Shown one piece after another: positions 1 through 9,297 of a DNA stretch of 64,000 nt. Source of the stretch: Colwellia sp. PAMC 21821 (GTDB lineage Bacteria > Pseudomonadota > Gammaproteobacteria > Enterobacterales > Alteromonadaceae). The notes under the pieces are model-generated. The model made no database searches and was not told where the DNA came from. It saw nothing but the letters and a program-made list of their open reading frames with translations. A program made the translations under genes and the position numbers. Each line of letters starts with the position of its first letter. The first letter of the stretch is position 1. Where the stretch lies: positions 1,984,001 to 2,048,000 of the forward strand of contig NZ_CP014943.1 in the NCBI RefSeq assembly GCF_002077175.1, read 5' to 3'.

Positions 1-2
1 CC

Positions 3-2828
3 ACTCCGAATAAGGCACCGATAGTGAACGCTGGCGGAGATGTAACAGTGGATGAAAATACCAGTGTTACTTTAGCAGGAACGGCCACAGATGCAGATGG
101 TTCAATAGCAACATATAGCTGGTCGCAAGCATCTGGAACTGAAGTAGGGTTAATAAACGCAGATAAAGCTACAGCATCTTTTATGGCCCCTGATATCAAT
201 GAAAGTGAAACCTTAACTTTCACGCTAACGGCTACTGATAACGACGGCGCAAGTGCCAGTGATACGATTTCTATTATTGTAACTAGGGTTAATAATGCTC
301 CAACAGTAAACGCAGGCGAAGACTTAACAAAAGATGAAAATACTAATGTTACTTTAGCTGGAACTGCTATAGATACTGATGGTTCAATAGCAACATACAG
401 CTGGAGTCAAGCATCTGGAACCGAAGTAAGTTTAACAAGTACAGATACGACTTCAACCTCGTTTATGGCTCCTGATATCAATGAAAGTGAAACGTTAACT
501 TTCACGTTCACGGCTATTGATAACGATGGAGCAAGCACCAGCGATACCATTTCTGTTAGTGTGATTAAGGTTAATAAGGCACCGATAGTTGATGCAGGTG
601 AAGATGTAACTGTTGCTGAAAATACCAGTGTTACTTTAGCGGGAACAGCTACAGATACAGATGGCTCAATAGCAACATATAGCTGGTCGCAAACATCAGG
701 AACCGAAGTTAGTTTAACAACTACAAATACGGCTTCAACATCGTTTATAGCCCCTGATATAAATGAAAGTGAAACGTTAACTTTCATTTTCATAGCTACT
801 GACAATGATGGCGCAAATACCAGTGATGTCATTTCTATTAGTGTCACTAAGGTTAATAAGGCACCGATAGTAAACGCAGGCGAAGACTTAACAGTGGATG
901 AAAATACGAATGTTACTTTAGCAGGCACGGCTACAGATACAGACGGCACAATTACAAAATATAGCTGGGCACAGACATCAGGTACTGTAGTTACCTTAAC
1001 AAGTACAGATAACGCTTCAACCTCATTTATAGCGCCTGAGAACAATGAGACTGAAGTGTTGACTTTTAGCTTAACGGCTACTGATAGTGACGGTGATACG
1101 GCATCAGACTCAATCAGTATTGAAGTGTTAAATATAGCTCCTGGGGTTTCGGGGCAGGTTACTTTTGAAAGAATAAAACACTGGGAACGCAAAGAAAGTG
1201 AGACTTCAACTCTCTTTGGATTAGATCCAGATAATGCAGAAAATCAACCAGTTAGGGCTGTTGTTGTTAACCTTAAAGATTTTGAGAATAATACACTGTC
1301 AACCGCAATAACTGATGATAGCGGGAATTACTTATTTTCCTTGCTAGAAAGTGATAAAGATAAATGGTTTTCAATCGAGGTGGTTTCTCAACTTGAACCT
1401 GACGGTAAATTTAACAATGGCTTTTCCATTTCTGTTAAAGACCCATCGACGGGGGTAAATATAGAAAATCAAACAAGCTATATTTATGCAACAGAGCAAT
1501 TTCAATACGTAGATAAAAGACATTATCAGGACGTACTTCTTTCTGCTGGTTGGAATGCAGTCGAAAATAAATTTGAAGTAGGAAAGGTTGACGCACAGCC
1601 CTTTGCAATTTTAGATAGTGTGTTTAAGGGGCTACGTTATTTAGAGTCTTTCGGGGTTGAATTTAACGAACCACTGTCCCCACTCAACATAACTTGGACT
1701 ATGGATGATTGGGATGACCTTGTGCTCGAGAATTTTTTTGATGCAGTTGATGATGGTTATATCTCTATATCTGCGCCATACAGCGAGCAAGTTATTATTC
1801 ATCTTTTCACTCACTTTTTTGAAGTTAAGGTTTTGGACCGTGGCGACACTCTAGGAGGTGGATATTCAGTAGGGCATATCGTCAATTTTTCTACAGCTTT
1901 CTCAGAAGGGTTCGCAGCAGTAGCAGTTCCTGCTGCCGTGCTTGATGACTGGAACCTTAAAGCGGCAAACAACAAGGCATATGATTCCATTTTGGAGATT
2001 GAACCTATATATGAAATAGCGAAAGAAACCTATCAATTTGATAGTTTATTTAGCAGCACCGACCTAAATGGTAGGGAATACACTTATGAGAAGTATAAAG
2101 TTATTTCTCCATACGAACACTCCTCGGTAGCTTTATACATGCTTTCTTTCCTTTCTGATAGACCAAGTACTGAACGCACGATCAACCTGTATAAAGAAAT
2201 AGGCCCTCAAGGACTGTTGAATGCTTTGAACAATATTTCGACTCAACCCGCGTTGTTATCTCTTTATAGCCTGTCCACTGAACTAAAAGCGTTATATCCT
2301 GATTTCAATTTAGAAATAAACAATTTGGAGGAAAAACTCGCCTTTTCAGCGGCAGATATGTGGGGCTCAAATCGTACAGCTGTTGATGAGCAATTTAAAA
2401 TGTATGCTTATAACAACGACCTGTTACCAAGCGAAACATACTTACCCATTTACCAGCCAATGGAGTTAAATAATATTAGTACTCTTTGTTTCAATGGCGG
2501 ATTTGCACCTAACAACCAATATCGTCCTGGTACGATTAGGCATGCTAAGTTTACATCCTCGAGTGGTGGAACGTTTACTATAAATATAGATAAAGCAGTT
2601 GATATAAAAGGGAACTCACACCTTTATTCTATTGTGGTTAAGGAAAATGGTAATGATATTCCGGGCACTACTATTCTGTATAGTAATAGCGGAAGCAGTA
2701 TAGAATTTGCAGCAACTGCAGGGCAAACGTACGTCATTCAAGTTTATGGTAATAACTATTCACAGAACGTGTTCAATATCAATGAAACCCTCTGCACAGA
2801 TATAGAAATAACAACTAGCATTAACTGA
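3..2828 (+). CDS. Large PKD-repeat surface protein with degenerate metallopeptidase-like domain (5' end outside window)
   Basis: The reading frame is open from base 3 with no start, and the first visible codons continue the repeat pattern, so the gene begins upstream of the window. Four 94-residue PKD/cadherin-like repeats come first, followed by a carboxypeptidase-regulatory-like beta domain with a DSGNY motif. The remaining ~550 residues align by eye with the lipoprotein at 60273-63134: the shared PFAILxSV stretch, a helical core and a C-terminal beta domain with conserved cysteines. Where that protein has HEFGH, this one has HLFTH (codons from 1800), so the catalytic glutamate is gone; the later SEG motif that could supply the third ligand remains. 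It is probably exported, acting as a binding or structural protein rather than a protease. Function unknown. Confidence 0.85.
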   Translation, partial: TPNKAPIVNAGGDVTVDENTSVTLAGTATDADGSIATYSWSQASGTEVGLINADKATASFMAPDINESETLTFTLTATDNDGASASDTISIIVTRVNNAPTVNAGEDLTKDENTNVTLAGTAIDTDGSIATYSWSQASGTEVSLTSTDTTSTSFMAPDINESETLTFTFTAIDNDGASTSDTISVSVIKVNKAPIVDAGEDVTVAENTSVTLAGTATDTDGSIATYSWSQTSGTEVSLTTTNTASTSFIAPDINESETLTFIFIATDNDGANTSDVISISVTKVNKAPIVNAGEDLTVDENTNVTLAGTATDTDGTITKYSWAQTSGTVVTLTSTDNASTSFIAPENNETEVLTFSLTATDSDGDTASDSISIEVLNIAPGVSGQVTFERIKHWERKESETSTLFGLDPDNAENQPVRAVVVNLKDFENNTLSTAITDDSGNYLFSLLESDKDKWFSIEVVSQLEPDGKFNNGFSISVKDPSTGVNIENQTSYIYATEQFQYVDKRHYQDVLLSAGWNAVENKFEVGKVDAQPFAILDSVFKGLRYLESFGVEFNEPLSPLNITWTMDDWDDLVLENFFDAVDDGYISISAPYSEQVIIHLFTHFFEVKVLDRGDTLGGGYSVGHIVNFSTAFSEGFAAVAVPAAVLDDWNLKAANNKAYDSILEIEPIYEIAKETYQFDSLFSSTDLNGREYTYEKYKVISPYEHSSVALYMLSFLSDRPSTERTINLYKEIGPQGLLNALNNISTQPALLSLYSLSTELKALYPDFNLEINNLEEKLAFSAADMWGSNRTAVDEQFKMYAYNNDLLPSETYLPIYQPMELNNISTLCFNGGFAPNNQYRPGTIRHAKFTSSSGGTFTINIDKAVDIKGNSHLYSIVVKENGNDIPGTTILYSNSGSSIEFAATAGQTYVIQVYGNNYSQNVFNINETLCTDIEITTSIN
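24..1137 (+). repeat. Four tandem 282-bp coding repeats (PKD-like domains)
   Basis: Units begin near 24, 306, 588 and 870, each 282 bp (94 codons). Each contains the motifs VNAGED, ENTxVTLAGTA, YSWSQxSGTEV, APDINESETLTF and DNDGA. The equal spacing and near-identity at protein and DNA level imply recent expansion or gene conversion. The array continues upstream of the window, because the first unit is entered part way through. Confidence 0.9.
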
Positions 2829-2837
2829 TACTTTGGA

Positions 2838-2875
2838 GACTGGCTCGCTTAGAAAATTGAGCGAGCTAGTCATTA
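2838..2875 (+). terminator. Hairpin terminator after the PKD-repeat gene
   Basis: An imperfect 12-bp stem (2838-2849 pairing with 2860-2871) starts 9 bases after the stop codon. The loop is short and AT-rich. The following tail is only partly T-rich, so efficiency is uncertain. Confidence 0.5.
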
Positions 2876-3268
2876 TTACAACAGCAACGCTTACCCAAAA
2901 GTTAAAGCCGTATGAAACTAAATGTGTGTTCATTAATCAAAAGTCATCTCTAGAGCACAGTGTAAATTCTTACCTCCCATGACCATAAATGTATTAAATA
3001 CGAGTAACAAACTATTGATGTTAAAATTTTATTAAAATTAATATTATCTTTTTGTCTCAAAGTAAGTCATTAGCAAAAATGCTGCTCATTAGAAAATTAT
3101 TTTATAACATCACTTGCTGTTAACAAATTTTAATTTTTGACGGAAAAATCGTTCGCTAGCTCAAGTGAATTCGAGATTATATCTTTCTATCTAAATATTA
3201 AATAATGGTTTTAGGGAGTGTTTGAATGATAATAAACAACTACTTTTCATAGCTAGATAAGCAAGTTA
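2876..3268. other. AT-rich intergenic stretch, no gene seen
   Basis: About 390 bases between the terminator and the IS630 left end. I see no ORF of useful length, no RNA gene and no clear repeat. It probably held the flank into which the insertion sequence jumped. Confidence 0.5.
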
Positions 3269-3327
3269 TACCAATCTGCACAAAGATGTGATCTAATGCT
3301 ATTTATTTTTGAAGCAGATACCACGTT

Positions 3328-3816
3328 TTGGAACAACTCACCTCAGTAGATTTACTCAAGTTATCACGAAAGGAACAAAATGGGCGAAAGCGTATGCGTT
3401 TGCTTGCTGTCTCATACTTTTTAGATGGTCTGAGCAGAACCGATATATCAACGACATTAAAAGTCGCTCGTTCAAGTGTTAATCGTTGGGTCACTGCATA
3501 TTTGTCAAAAGGCTTGTCGGGCCTTGATAGTGTTAGCCCGAAAGGAAGACCGTCCATGCTTTCTCCAAAGCAACTCAGCCAACTTGCTCAATACGTTGAA
3601 AATCAGAGTTGCTCAGCTGAGGGAGGTCGACTTATGGGGCAAGACTTTTGTACCTTTATCAAAAAAGAATTCGACATAGATTATCATCGAGATCATGTAT
3701 ATAAAATACTGAAGAAACTAGGATACTCCTGGATAACAAGCCGCTCCAAGCATCCTAAGCAATCACAAAGCGTCCAGGACGTTTTTAAAAAGCTTCCAGA
3801 TGGAAACGATCCTTAA
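3328..3816 (+). CDS. IS630 transposase, N-terminal frame (orfA)
   Basis: The 162-residue product carries the helix-turn-helix region typical of IS630 transposases (GLSRTDISTTL...SVNRWV, then a GRP linker and a second winged-helix segment ending WITSRSKHPKQS). The assumed start is TTG at 3328. The frame stops at 3816, just after a run of T and A (3782-3790), while the catalytic half continues in a frame displaced by +1 (equivalently -2). Full-length transposase would need ribosomal frameshifting in the 17-nt overlap; otherwise the element is inactive through an indel. The flanking partial copy lacks this region and cannot settle which. Confidence 0.8.
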   Translation: MEQLTSVDLLKLSRKEQNGRKRMRLLAVSYFLDGLSRTDISTTLKVARSSVNRWVTAYLSKGLSGLDSVSPKGRPSMLSPKQLSQLAQYVENQSCSAEGGRLMGQDFCTFIKKEFDIDYHRDHVYKILKKLGYSWITSRSKHPKQSQSVQDVFKKLPDGNDP

Positions 3817-4360
3817 CATCCCCTTTAATATTAGCTTAGATAAAGTTGATGTTTGGTTTCAAGATGAAGCACGATTCGGCCAGCAAAATACAACAACAAG
3901 GTTATGGGCGAAAACGGGTAGTAGACCTAGAGCAGTAAGACAACAACAGTTCGAATATGCATACATGTTCGGGGCTGTTTGTCCTTCGACAGGCGCTACA
4001 GAGGCATTGATCTCACCTGTAATGAATAAAGACGTTATGAAAAAGCATTTAGAACAAATATCACAGGCGACACCCGAAGGTAGATATGCTGTTGTAGTAA
4101 TGGATGGCGCTGGTTGGCATACGGAAGACACATTTGAAGATTTAAAAAATCTAACCATGATCAAGTTACCCCCTTATTCCCCAGAGTTAAACCCAATTGA
4201 GCAAGTGTGGCAATGGCTAAGACAAAACTGCTTGGCCAATAGATGTTTTAATGGCTATGAAAATATAGTTGATGAATGCAGCAATGCTTGGAATATCTTC
4301 AGAAGTGACATAAAAAGAGTAATGTCGTTATGCAATCGTGACTGGATTAATCTGATTTAA
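3800..4360 (+). CDS. IS630 transposase, DDE catalytic frame (orfB)
   Basis: The 186-residue frame carries the DDE superfamily endonuclease core: first Asp in WFQDEARFG, second in VVMDGAGWH, and the glutamate in LPPYSPELNPIEQVW, the order typical of IS630. The ATG at 3800 has no obvious ribosome binding site, which fits expression as a fusion with the upstream frame. The last 141 codons are repeated perfectly downstream, at 4379-4803. The stop codon TAA at 4358-4360 lies seven bases inside the right inverted repeat. Confidence 0.82.
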   Translation: METILNIPFNISLDKVDVWFQDEARFGQQNTTTRLWAKTGSRPRAVRQQQFEYAYMFGAVCPSTGATEALISPVMNKDVMKKHLEQISQATPEGRYAVVVMDGAGWHTEDTFEDLKNLTMIKLPPYSPELNPIEQVWQWLRQNCLANRCFNGYENIVDECSNAWNIFRSDIKRVMSLCNRDWINLI

Positions 4361-4803
4361 TGCTTATGCAGATTGGTATAAGACAACAACAGTTCGAATA
4401 TGCATACATGTTCGGGGCTGTTTGTCCTTCGACAGGCGCTACAGAGGCATTGATCTCACCTGTAATGAATAAAGACGTTATGAAAAAGCATTTAGAACAA
4501 ATATCACAGGCGACACCCGAAGGTAGATATGCTGTTGTAGTAATGGATGGCGCTGGTTGGCATACGGAAGACACATTTGAAGATTTAAAAAATCTAACCA
4601 TGATCAAGTTACCCCCTTATTCCCCAGAGTTAAACCCAATTGAGCAAGTGTGGCAATGGCTAAGACAAAACTGCTTGGCCAATAGATGTTTTAATGGCTA
4701 TGAAAATATAGTTGATGAATGCAGCAATGCTTGGAATATCTTCAGAAGTGACATAAAAAGAGTAATGTCGTTATGCAATCGTGACTGGATTAATCTGATT
4801 TAA
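4360..4803 (+). pseudogene. Truncated IS630 transposase fragment
   Basis: A 147-codon frame opens in the right end of the complete IS (ATG 4360) and runs into the duplicated catalytic region. It keeps the MDGAGWH and PPYSPELNPIEQ motifs but lacks the first catalytic Asp and all DNA-binding domains. It is a by-product of the tandem duplication, not an independent gene. Confidence 0.8.
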
Positions 4804-4822
4804 TGCTTATGCAGATTGGTAT
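4379..4822 (+). mobile_element. Tandem partial copy of the IS630 3' end
   Basis: Bases 4379-4822 repeat 3936-4379 with no mismatch that I can find, at a constant offset of 443. The copy holds the 3' part of the DDE frame and a second right inverted repeat (4810-4822), but no left end or N-terminal domain. It cannot transpose alone. The junction shows short homology (TATNAGACA) between the native right flank and the internal breakpoint. Confidence 0.88.
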
Positions 4823-4867
4823 TAGACATAAAATCGCCAGCCAAATACCCAATTAAACAAGTTTGTA

Positions 4868-5116
4868 TCACAACCCTTTTTTAATAATATATTGAAAAGG
4901 TATCACTTTAACTTGTTGATAAATTAGTTGATGTTCCATGAATCGGCAGAAGCTAGGGATATCCCTTGATGTTGATGGATCGTCAGCATTCACCAATAGG
5001 GTTTCACCGGTGGACATTTTACGGATTTTTAAACGAAGCATCATCACAGGTTCTGGACAACGAAGCCCAACCGCTTCTAATTTGTGGTCTGTATCTGGTA
5101 AAGGGCTATTGATCAT
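4868..5116 (-). CDS. tusA: TusA sulfur carrier protein
   Basis: An 82-residue cytosolic protein with the family hallmark [12 protein letters not shown], whose CPxP cysteine carries the persulfide. TusA accepts sulfur from the cysteine desulfurase IscS and passes it on toward 2-thiouridine formation at the tRNA wobble position. The length is that of the family (about 81 residues). It stands alone, reading toward the IS630 remnant and divergent from slt. SirA/YeeD-like paralogues share the fold, but the sequence and size favour TusA proper. Confidence 0.9.
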   Translation of the reverse strand: MINSPLPDTDHKLEAVGLRCPEPVMMLRLKIRKMSTGETLLVNADDPSTSRDIPSFCRFMEHQLIYQQVKVIPFQYIIKKGL

Positions 5117-5342
5117 TTTTCACATTGCTAATAAATAATGTTTGGCGCTAATTTTAAAGCCTATTTGTAATGAAGCAACTATAAATTAAGCTAATTATTT
5201 ACGTTACTTTTTATATTTAACCTGAAACCTATGATAGCAAGTTCAAATATGGATAATTAAGTTGATAATTTTGCTGAATAGACTTGCTTTGTAATGTAAG
5301 GAGTGAATAATTGATCTACTGTTATTTTTCCAAGGTCATCAA

Positions 5343-7262
5343 ATGCCGTCAGGTTGCTTCCGATTTATCAAAACCATCATATTAACGAGTCTATTTGCTA
5401 GTATTTCAACATTTGCAAATGATGAAAACCTACAGCGTAAGACTTTTCTGCAAGCCGATAAGCAAGTTTGGAACGACAGTTCTGCCACTTATCAAAATTT
5501 ATATAATCAACTGCACTATTACCCGCTACAACCTTATTTAGATCAAAAGCGGTTAATGGCTAAAATGAAGTTGTCTTCAGCGTCTGAAATCAATGACTTC
5601 CTAACAAAATATGAAGGTACACCGCTTGATTGGCCGCTCAGAAAAAAATGGCTAACTTATTTAGCTAAGCGTAATAAGCCGGTACTTTTTCAAACATTTT
5701 TCAAACCCACGAGTAATGTCGAGCTAACGTGCCAATATTATAGTTTTGAATTACAAACGGGTGTCGCGGCCAGCCGAGTTTTACCGAAAGTTAGCTCACT
5801 TTGGATGGTGGGTAAGTCACAACCTAAAGTTTGTGATCCCTTGTTTAAAAAATGGCAACTAGCGGGATACCGAACCAATGACATGATTTGGCAACGTATT
5901 GTTTTATCGGCTGATGGTGGCAAGCATAGCTTAATCCCATATTTAACTAAGTTATTACCTGAAAAAGACCAGGCTATGGCAAAGCTATGGCATAAGGTAC
6001 GTCGCGATCCTGCATACATTAGTGAATTGTCTAGGTTTAGCCATAAAACAGAACGTGAAGCTGAGATAGTCACTTATGGATTGAAACGTCTTATATGGCG
6101 TTCACCTGAACAAGCACTTGATACTTATGCTTTGGCGAAATCACTTTTGCCATTTACCCAGCAGCAACATCAACAAATTACCTTGAAGTTCGCCTTGGCG
6201 TTAGCCAGTAAAAACCATGCTGATGCTGCTAATTGGTTAGAGCAAGTTGATGAGAAGTTATTCAGCAGTAACTTAACGCAATGGTATATAACCGATGCGC
6301 TGCGTGATCAAAATTGGCAGCATATAAAAGATAAACTATTAAAATTACCCAAAACAGTGCAGCAGAGCTTACAGTGGCGTTATTGGTATAGCAGAAGTTT
6401 GTTGGCTACCGATGACTTAGTACAAGGGACTAAGCTGTTAAATGAACTTGCACAAAGTCGACATTACTATGGTTTTTTAGCCGCTAGTTACTTAAATAAA
6501 GCCTCTAATTTCCAAAATATGCCACTGGTTGTCAGTGCTGATGAAAAAGCTTTAATTGTTAAAAGTCCAGAAGCAAAAAGAGCGTTCGAACTTTTTGCCA
6601 TTGGCCGTTTTCATCACGCTCGATTAGAGTGGAATTACTGGTTGTCCAAATTAAACAAACGCGAAAAATTAGTTGCCTCTAAAGTCGCTAATGAACTGCA
6701 ATGGTTCGACCGGGCAATATTTACCTTAGCCAAGGTCGGTTATCTTAATGATGTAAATTTACGTTTTCCGCTTGGCTTTGAAACCGACATTAAACACTAT
6801 GCGGATAATGAAAAAATTAATCCGGCATGGGCATTTGCCATTGCGCGGCGTGAAAGCTCGTTTATGTCTGATGCGAACTCGCCAGCAGGCGCTAAAGGCT
6901 TAATGCAAATAATGCCAGGTACGGCAAAACAACTTGCTCGCAAGAAGGTCTCTAATCAATATTTATTTAAAGCTAAGAATAATATCAAATTAGGCACGAA
7001 ATATTTACGGGACTTACTCGACAAACATCACGGTAATCAGGTACTTGCTACTGCTGCATATAACGCAGGACCTTATCGAGTAAAAAGTTGGTTAAAAGAC
7101 GCAAAGCCTTTACCAGCAGACGTTTGGATAGAAACAATACCGTTTAAAGAAACCCGAGAATACGTTAAAAGTGTTTTAGCTTATCAGCAAATTTATCAAC
7201 ACAAAGTAGGGCAGACAGGGTCTTTATTTGACCAAATTATCGCGATGAACATAAACGAGTAG
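5343..7262 (+). CDS. slt: Soluble lytic murein transglycosylase (Slt70 type)
   Basis: The 639-residue protein opens with a Sec signal peptide (basic start, then IILTSLFASISTFA, cleavage before NDEN), so it works in the periplasm. The long helical superhelix domain typical of Slt70 fills roughly residues 30-470. The C-terminal lysozyme-like domain contains RRESSF with catalytic Glu504, then GLMQIMPGTA and AYNAGP. The enzyme cleaves the MurNAc-GlcNAc bond to give 1,6-anhydro ends during wall turnover. Length is normal for the family. The gene appears monocistronic, 73 bases before pepQ. Confidence 0.93.
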   Translation: MPSGCFRFIKTIILTSLFASISTFANDENLQRKTFLQADKQVWNDSSATYQNLYNQLHYYPLQPYLDQKRLMAKMKLSSASEINDFLTKYEGTPLDWPLRKKWLTYLAKRNKPVLFQTFFKPTSNVELTCQYYSFELQTGVAASRVLPKVSSLWMVGKSQPKVCDPLFKKWQLAGYRTNDMIWQRIVLSADGGKHSLIPYLTKLLPEKDQAMAKLWHKVRRDPAYISELSRFSHKTEREAEIVTYGLKRLIWRSPEQALDTYALAKSLLPFTQQQHQQITLKFALALASKNHADAANWLEQVDEKLFSSNLTQWYITDALRDQNWQHIKDKLLKLPKTVQQSLQWRYWYSRSLLATDDLVQGTKLLNELAQSRHYYGFLAASYLNKASNFQNMPLVVSADEKALIVKSPEAKRAFELFAIGRFHHARLEWNYWLSKLNKREKLVASKVANELQWFDRAIFTLAKVGYLNDVNLRFPLGFETDIKHYADNEKINPAWAFAIARRESSFMSDANSPAGAKGLMQIMPGTAKQLARKKVSNQYLFKAKNNIKLGTKYLRDLLDKHHGNQVLATAAYNAGPYRVKSWLKDAKPLPADVWIETIPFKETREYVKSVLAYQQIYQHKVGQTGSLFDQIIAMNINE

Positions 7263-7308
7263 CGTCGAGCTAAGCATTATAATATTGCGCTAAACACGGT
7301 ATAATTAA

Positions 7309-8655
<1,347 letters not shown>

Positions 8656-8664
8656 GTTATATAC

Positions 8665-9288
8665 GTGTCTAAGCCATACCAAGTAGCGGCACAAGAGATT
8701 ATTGATGAAACAATAGTCACGCGTAGTCGCTTTATTTGCTACCTTCAACCTTGTGCTAGTACTGCAGAAGCTAAGGCTTTTATTAAAAGCTTACAAGTGT
8801 TGCACCCACAAGCTAATCACCACTGTTATGCCTTTATTGCCGGTCGCCCTGAAAACAGCCAATTGTATGGTTTTTCTGATGATGGGGAGCCGTCAGGCAC
8901 TGCGGGTAAGCCTATGTTGACTATGTTGATGGGCAGTAATATCGGTGAAATTTGTGCCGTTGTTGTACGTTATTTTGGAGGCACCAAACTTGGCCCCGGC
9001 GGATTGCAACGGGCGTATGGCGGCAGTGTAAAGCAAGCATTGGCGATTTTACCGACAAAATTGAAAATTCCTATGGTACGCAAAACACTAGCGTGTCAAT
9101 ATACACAACTGAATGATGTTTTGTATTTTATTGGTCAAATTGGTGGTGAAGTTCTCCAGCAAGACTACAATGAAAATGTAGTGCTTACTCTCGCATTACC
9201 TGATGAAAAACTTGAGCTTTTCCAACAGCAAATACAAACAATGTCTGCTGGGCAGTTAACGCTTCAACCCATAACTAAAAAGCAATAA
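8665..9288 (+). CDS. yigZ: YigZ/IMPACT family protein
   Basis: The 207-residue protein has the IMPACT N-terminal fold, including RSRFICYLQP, NHHCYAF, SDDGEPSGTAGKP and VVRYFGGTKLGPGGL, followed by a ferredoxin-like C-terminal domain. The eukaryotic relative modulates GCN2; the bacterial role is unsettled. The start is GTG at 8665, 9 bases after the pepQ stop; no better in-frame start is seen. Placement between pepQ and trkH is the conserved enterobacterial order. Confidence 0.9.
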   Translation: MSKPYQVAAQEIIDETIVTRSRFICYLQPCASTAEAKAFIKSLQVLHPQANHHCYAFIAGRPENSQLYGFSDDGEPSGTAGKPMLTMLMGSNIGEICAVVVRYFGGTKLGPGGLQRAYGGSVKQALAILPTKLKIPMVRKTLACQYTQLNDVLYFIGQIGGEVLQQDYNENVVLTLALPDEKLELFQQQIQTMSAGQLTLQPITKKQ

Positions 9289-9297
9289 TAAACTACT

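Larger units (their letters stand above)
3269..4378 (+). mobile_element. IS630-family insertion sequence, complete
   Basis: The element is about 1.1 kb, bounded by the 13-bp inverted repeat ATACCAATCTGCA (3268-3280 and the complement at 4367-4379). TA dinucleotides at both ends match the TA target duplication expected of the IS630/Tc1 family. It encodes one transposase split into two overlapping frames (3328-3816 and 3800-4360). The immediately adjoining copy of its 3' part is described separately. Confidence 0.88.

Noticed and set aside
407..1192. 261-codon antisense frame across the PKD repeats
   Set aside because: It mirrors the repeat periodicity of the real gene on the other strand and has no ribosome binding site or recognisable domain.
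3859..4607. Antisense frames across the IS630 and its partial copy
   Set aside because: Shadows of the transposase frame; the repeated protein sequence simply reflects the duplication.
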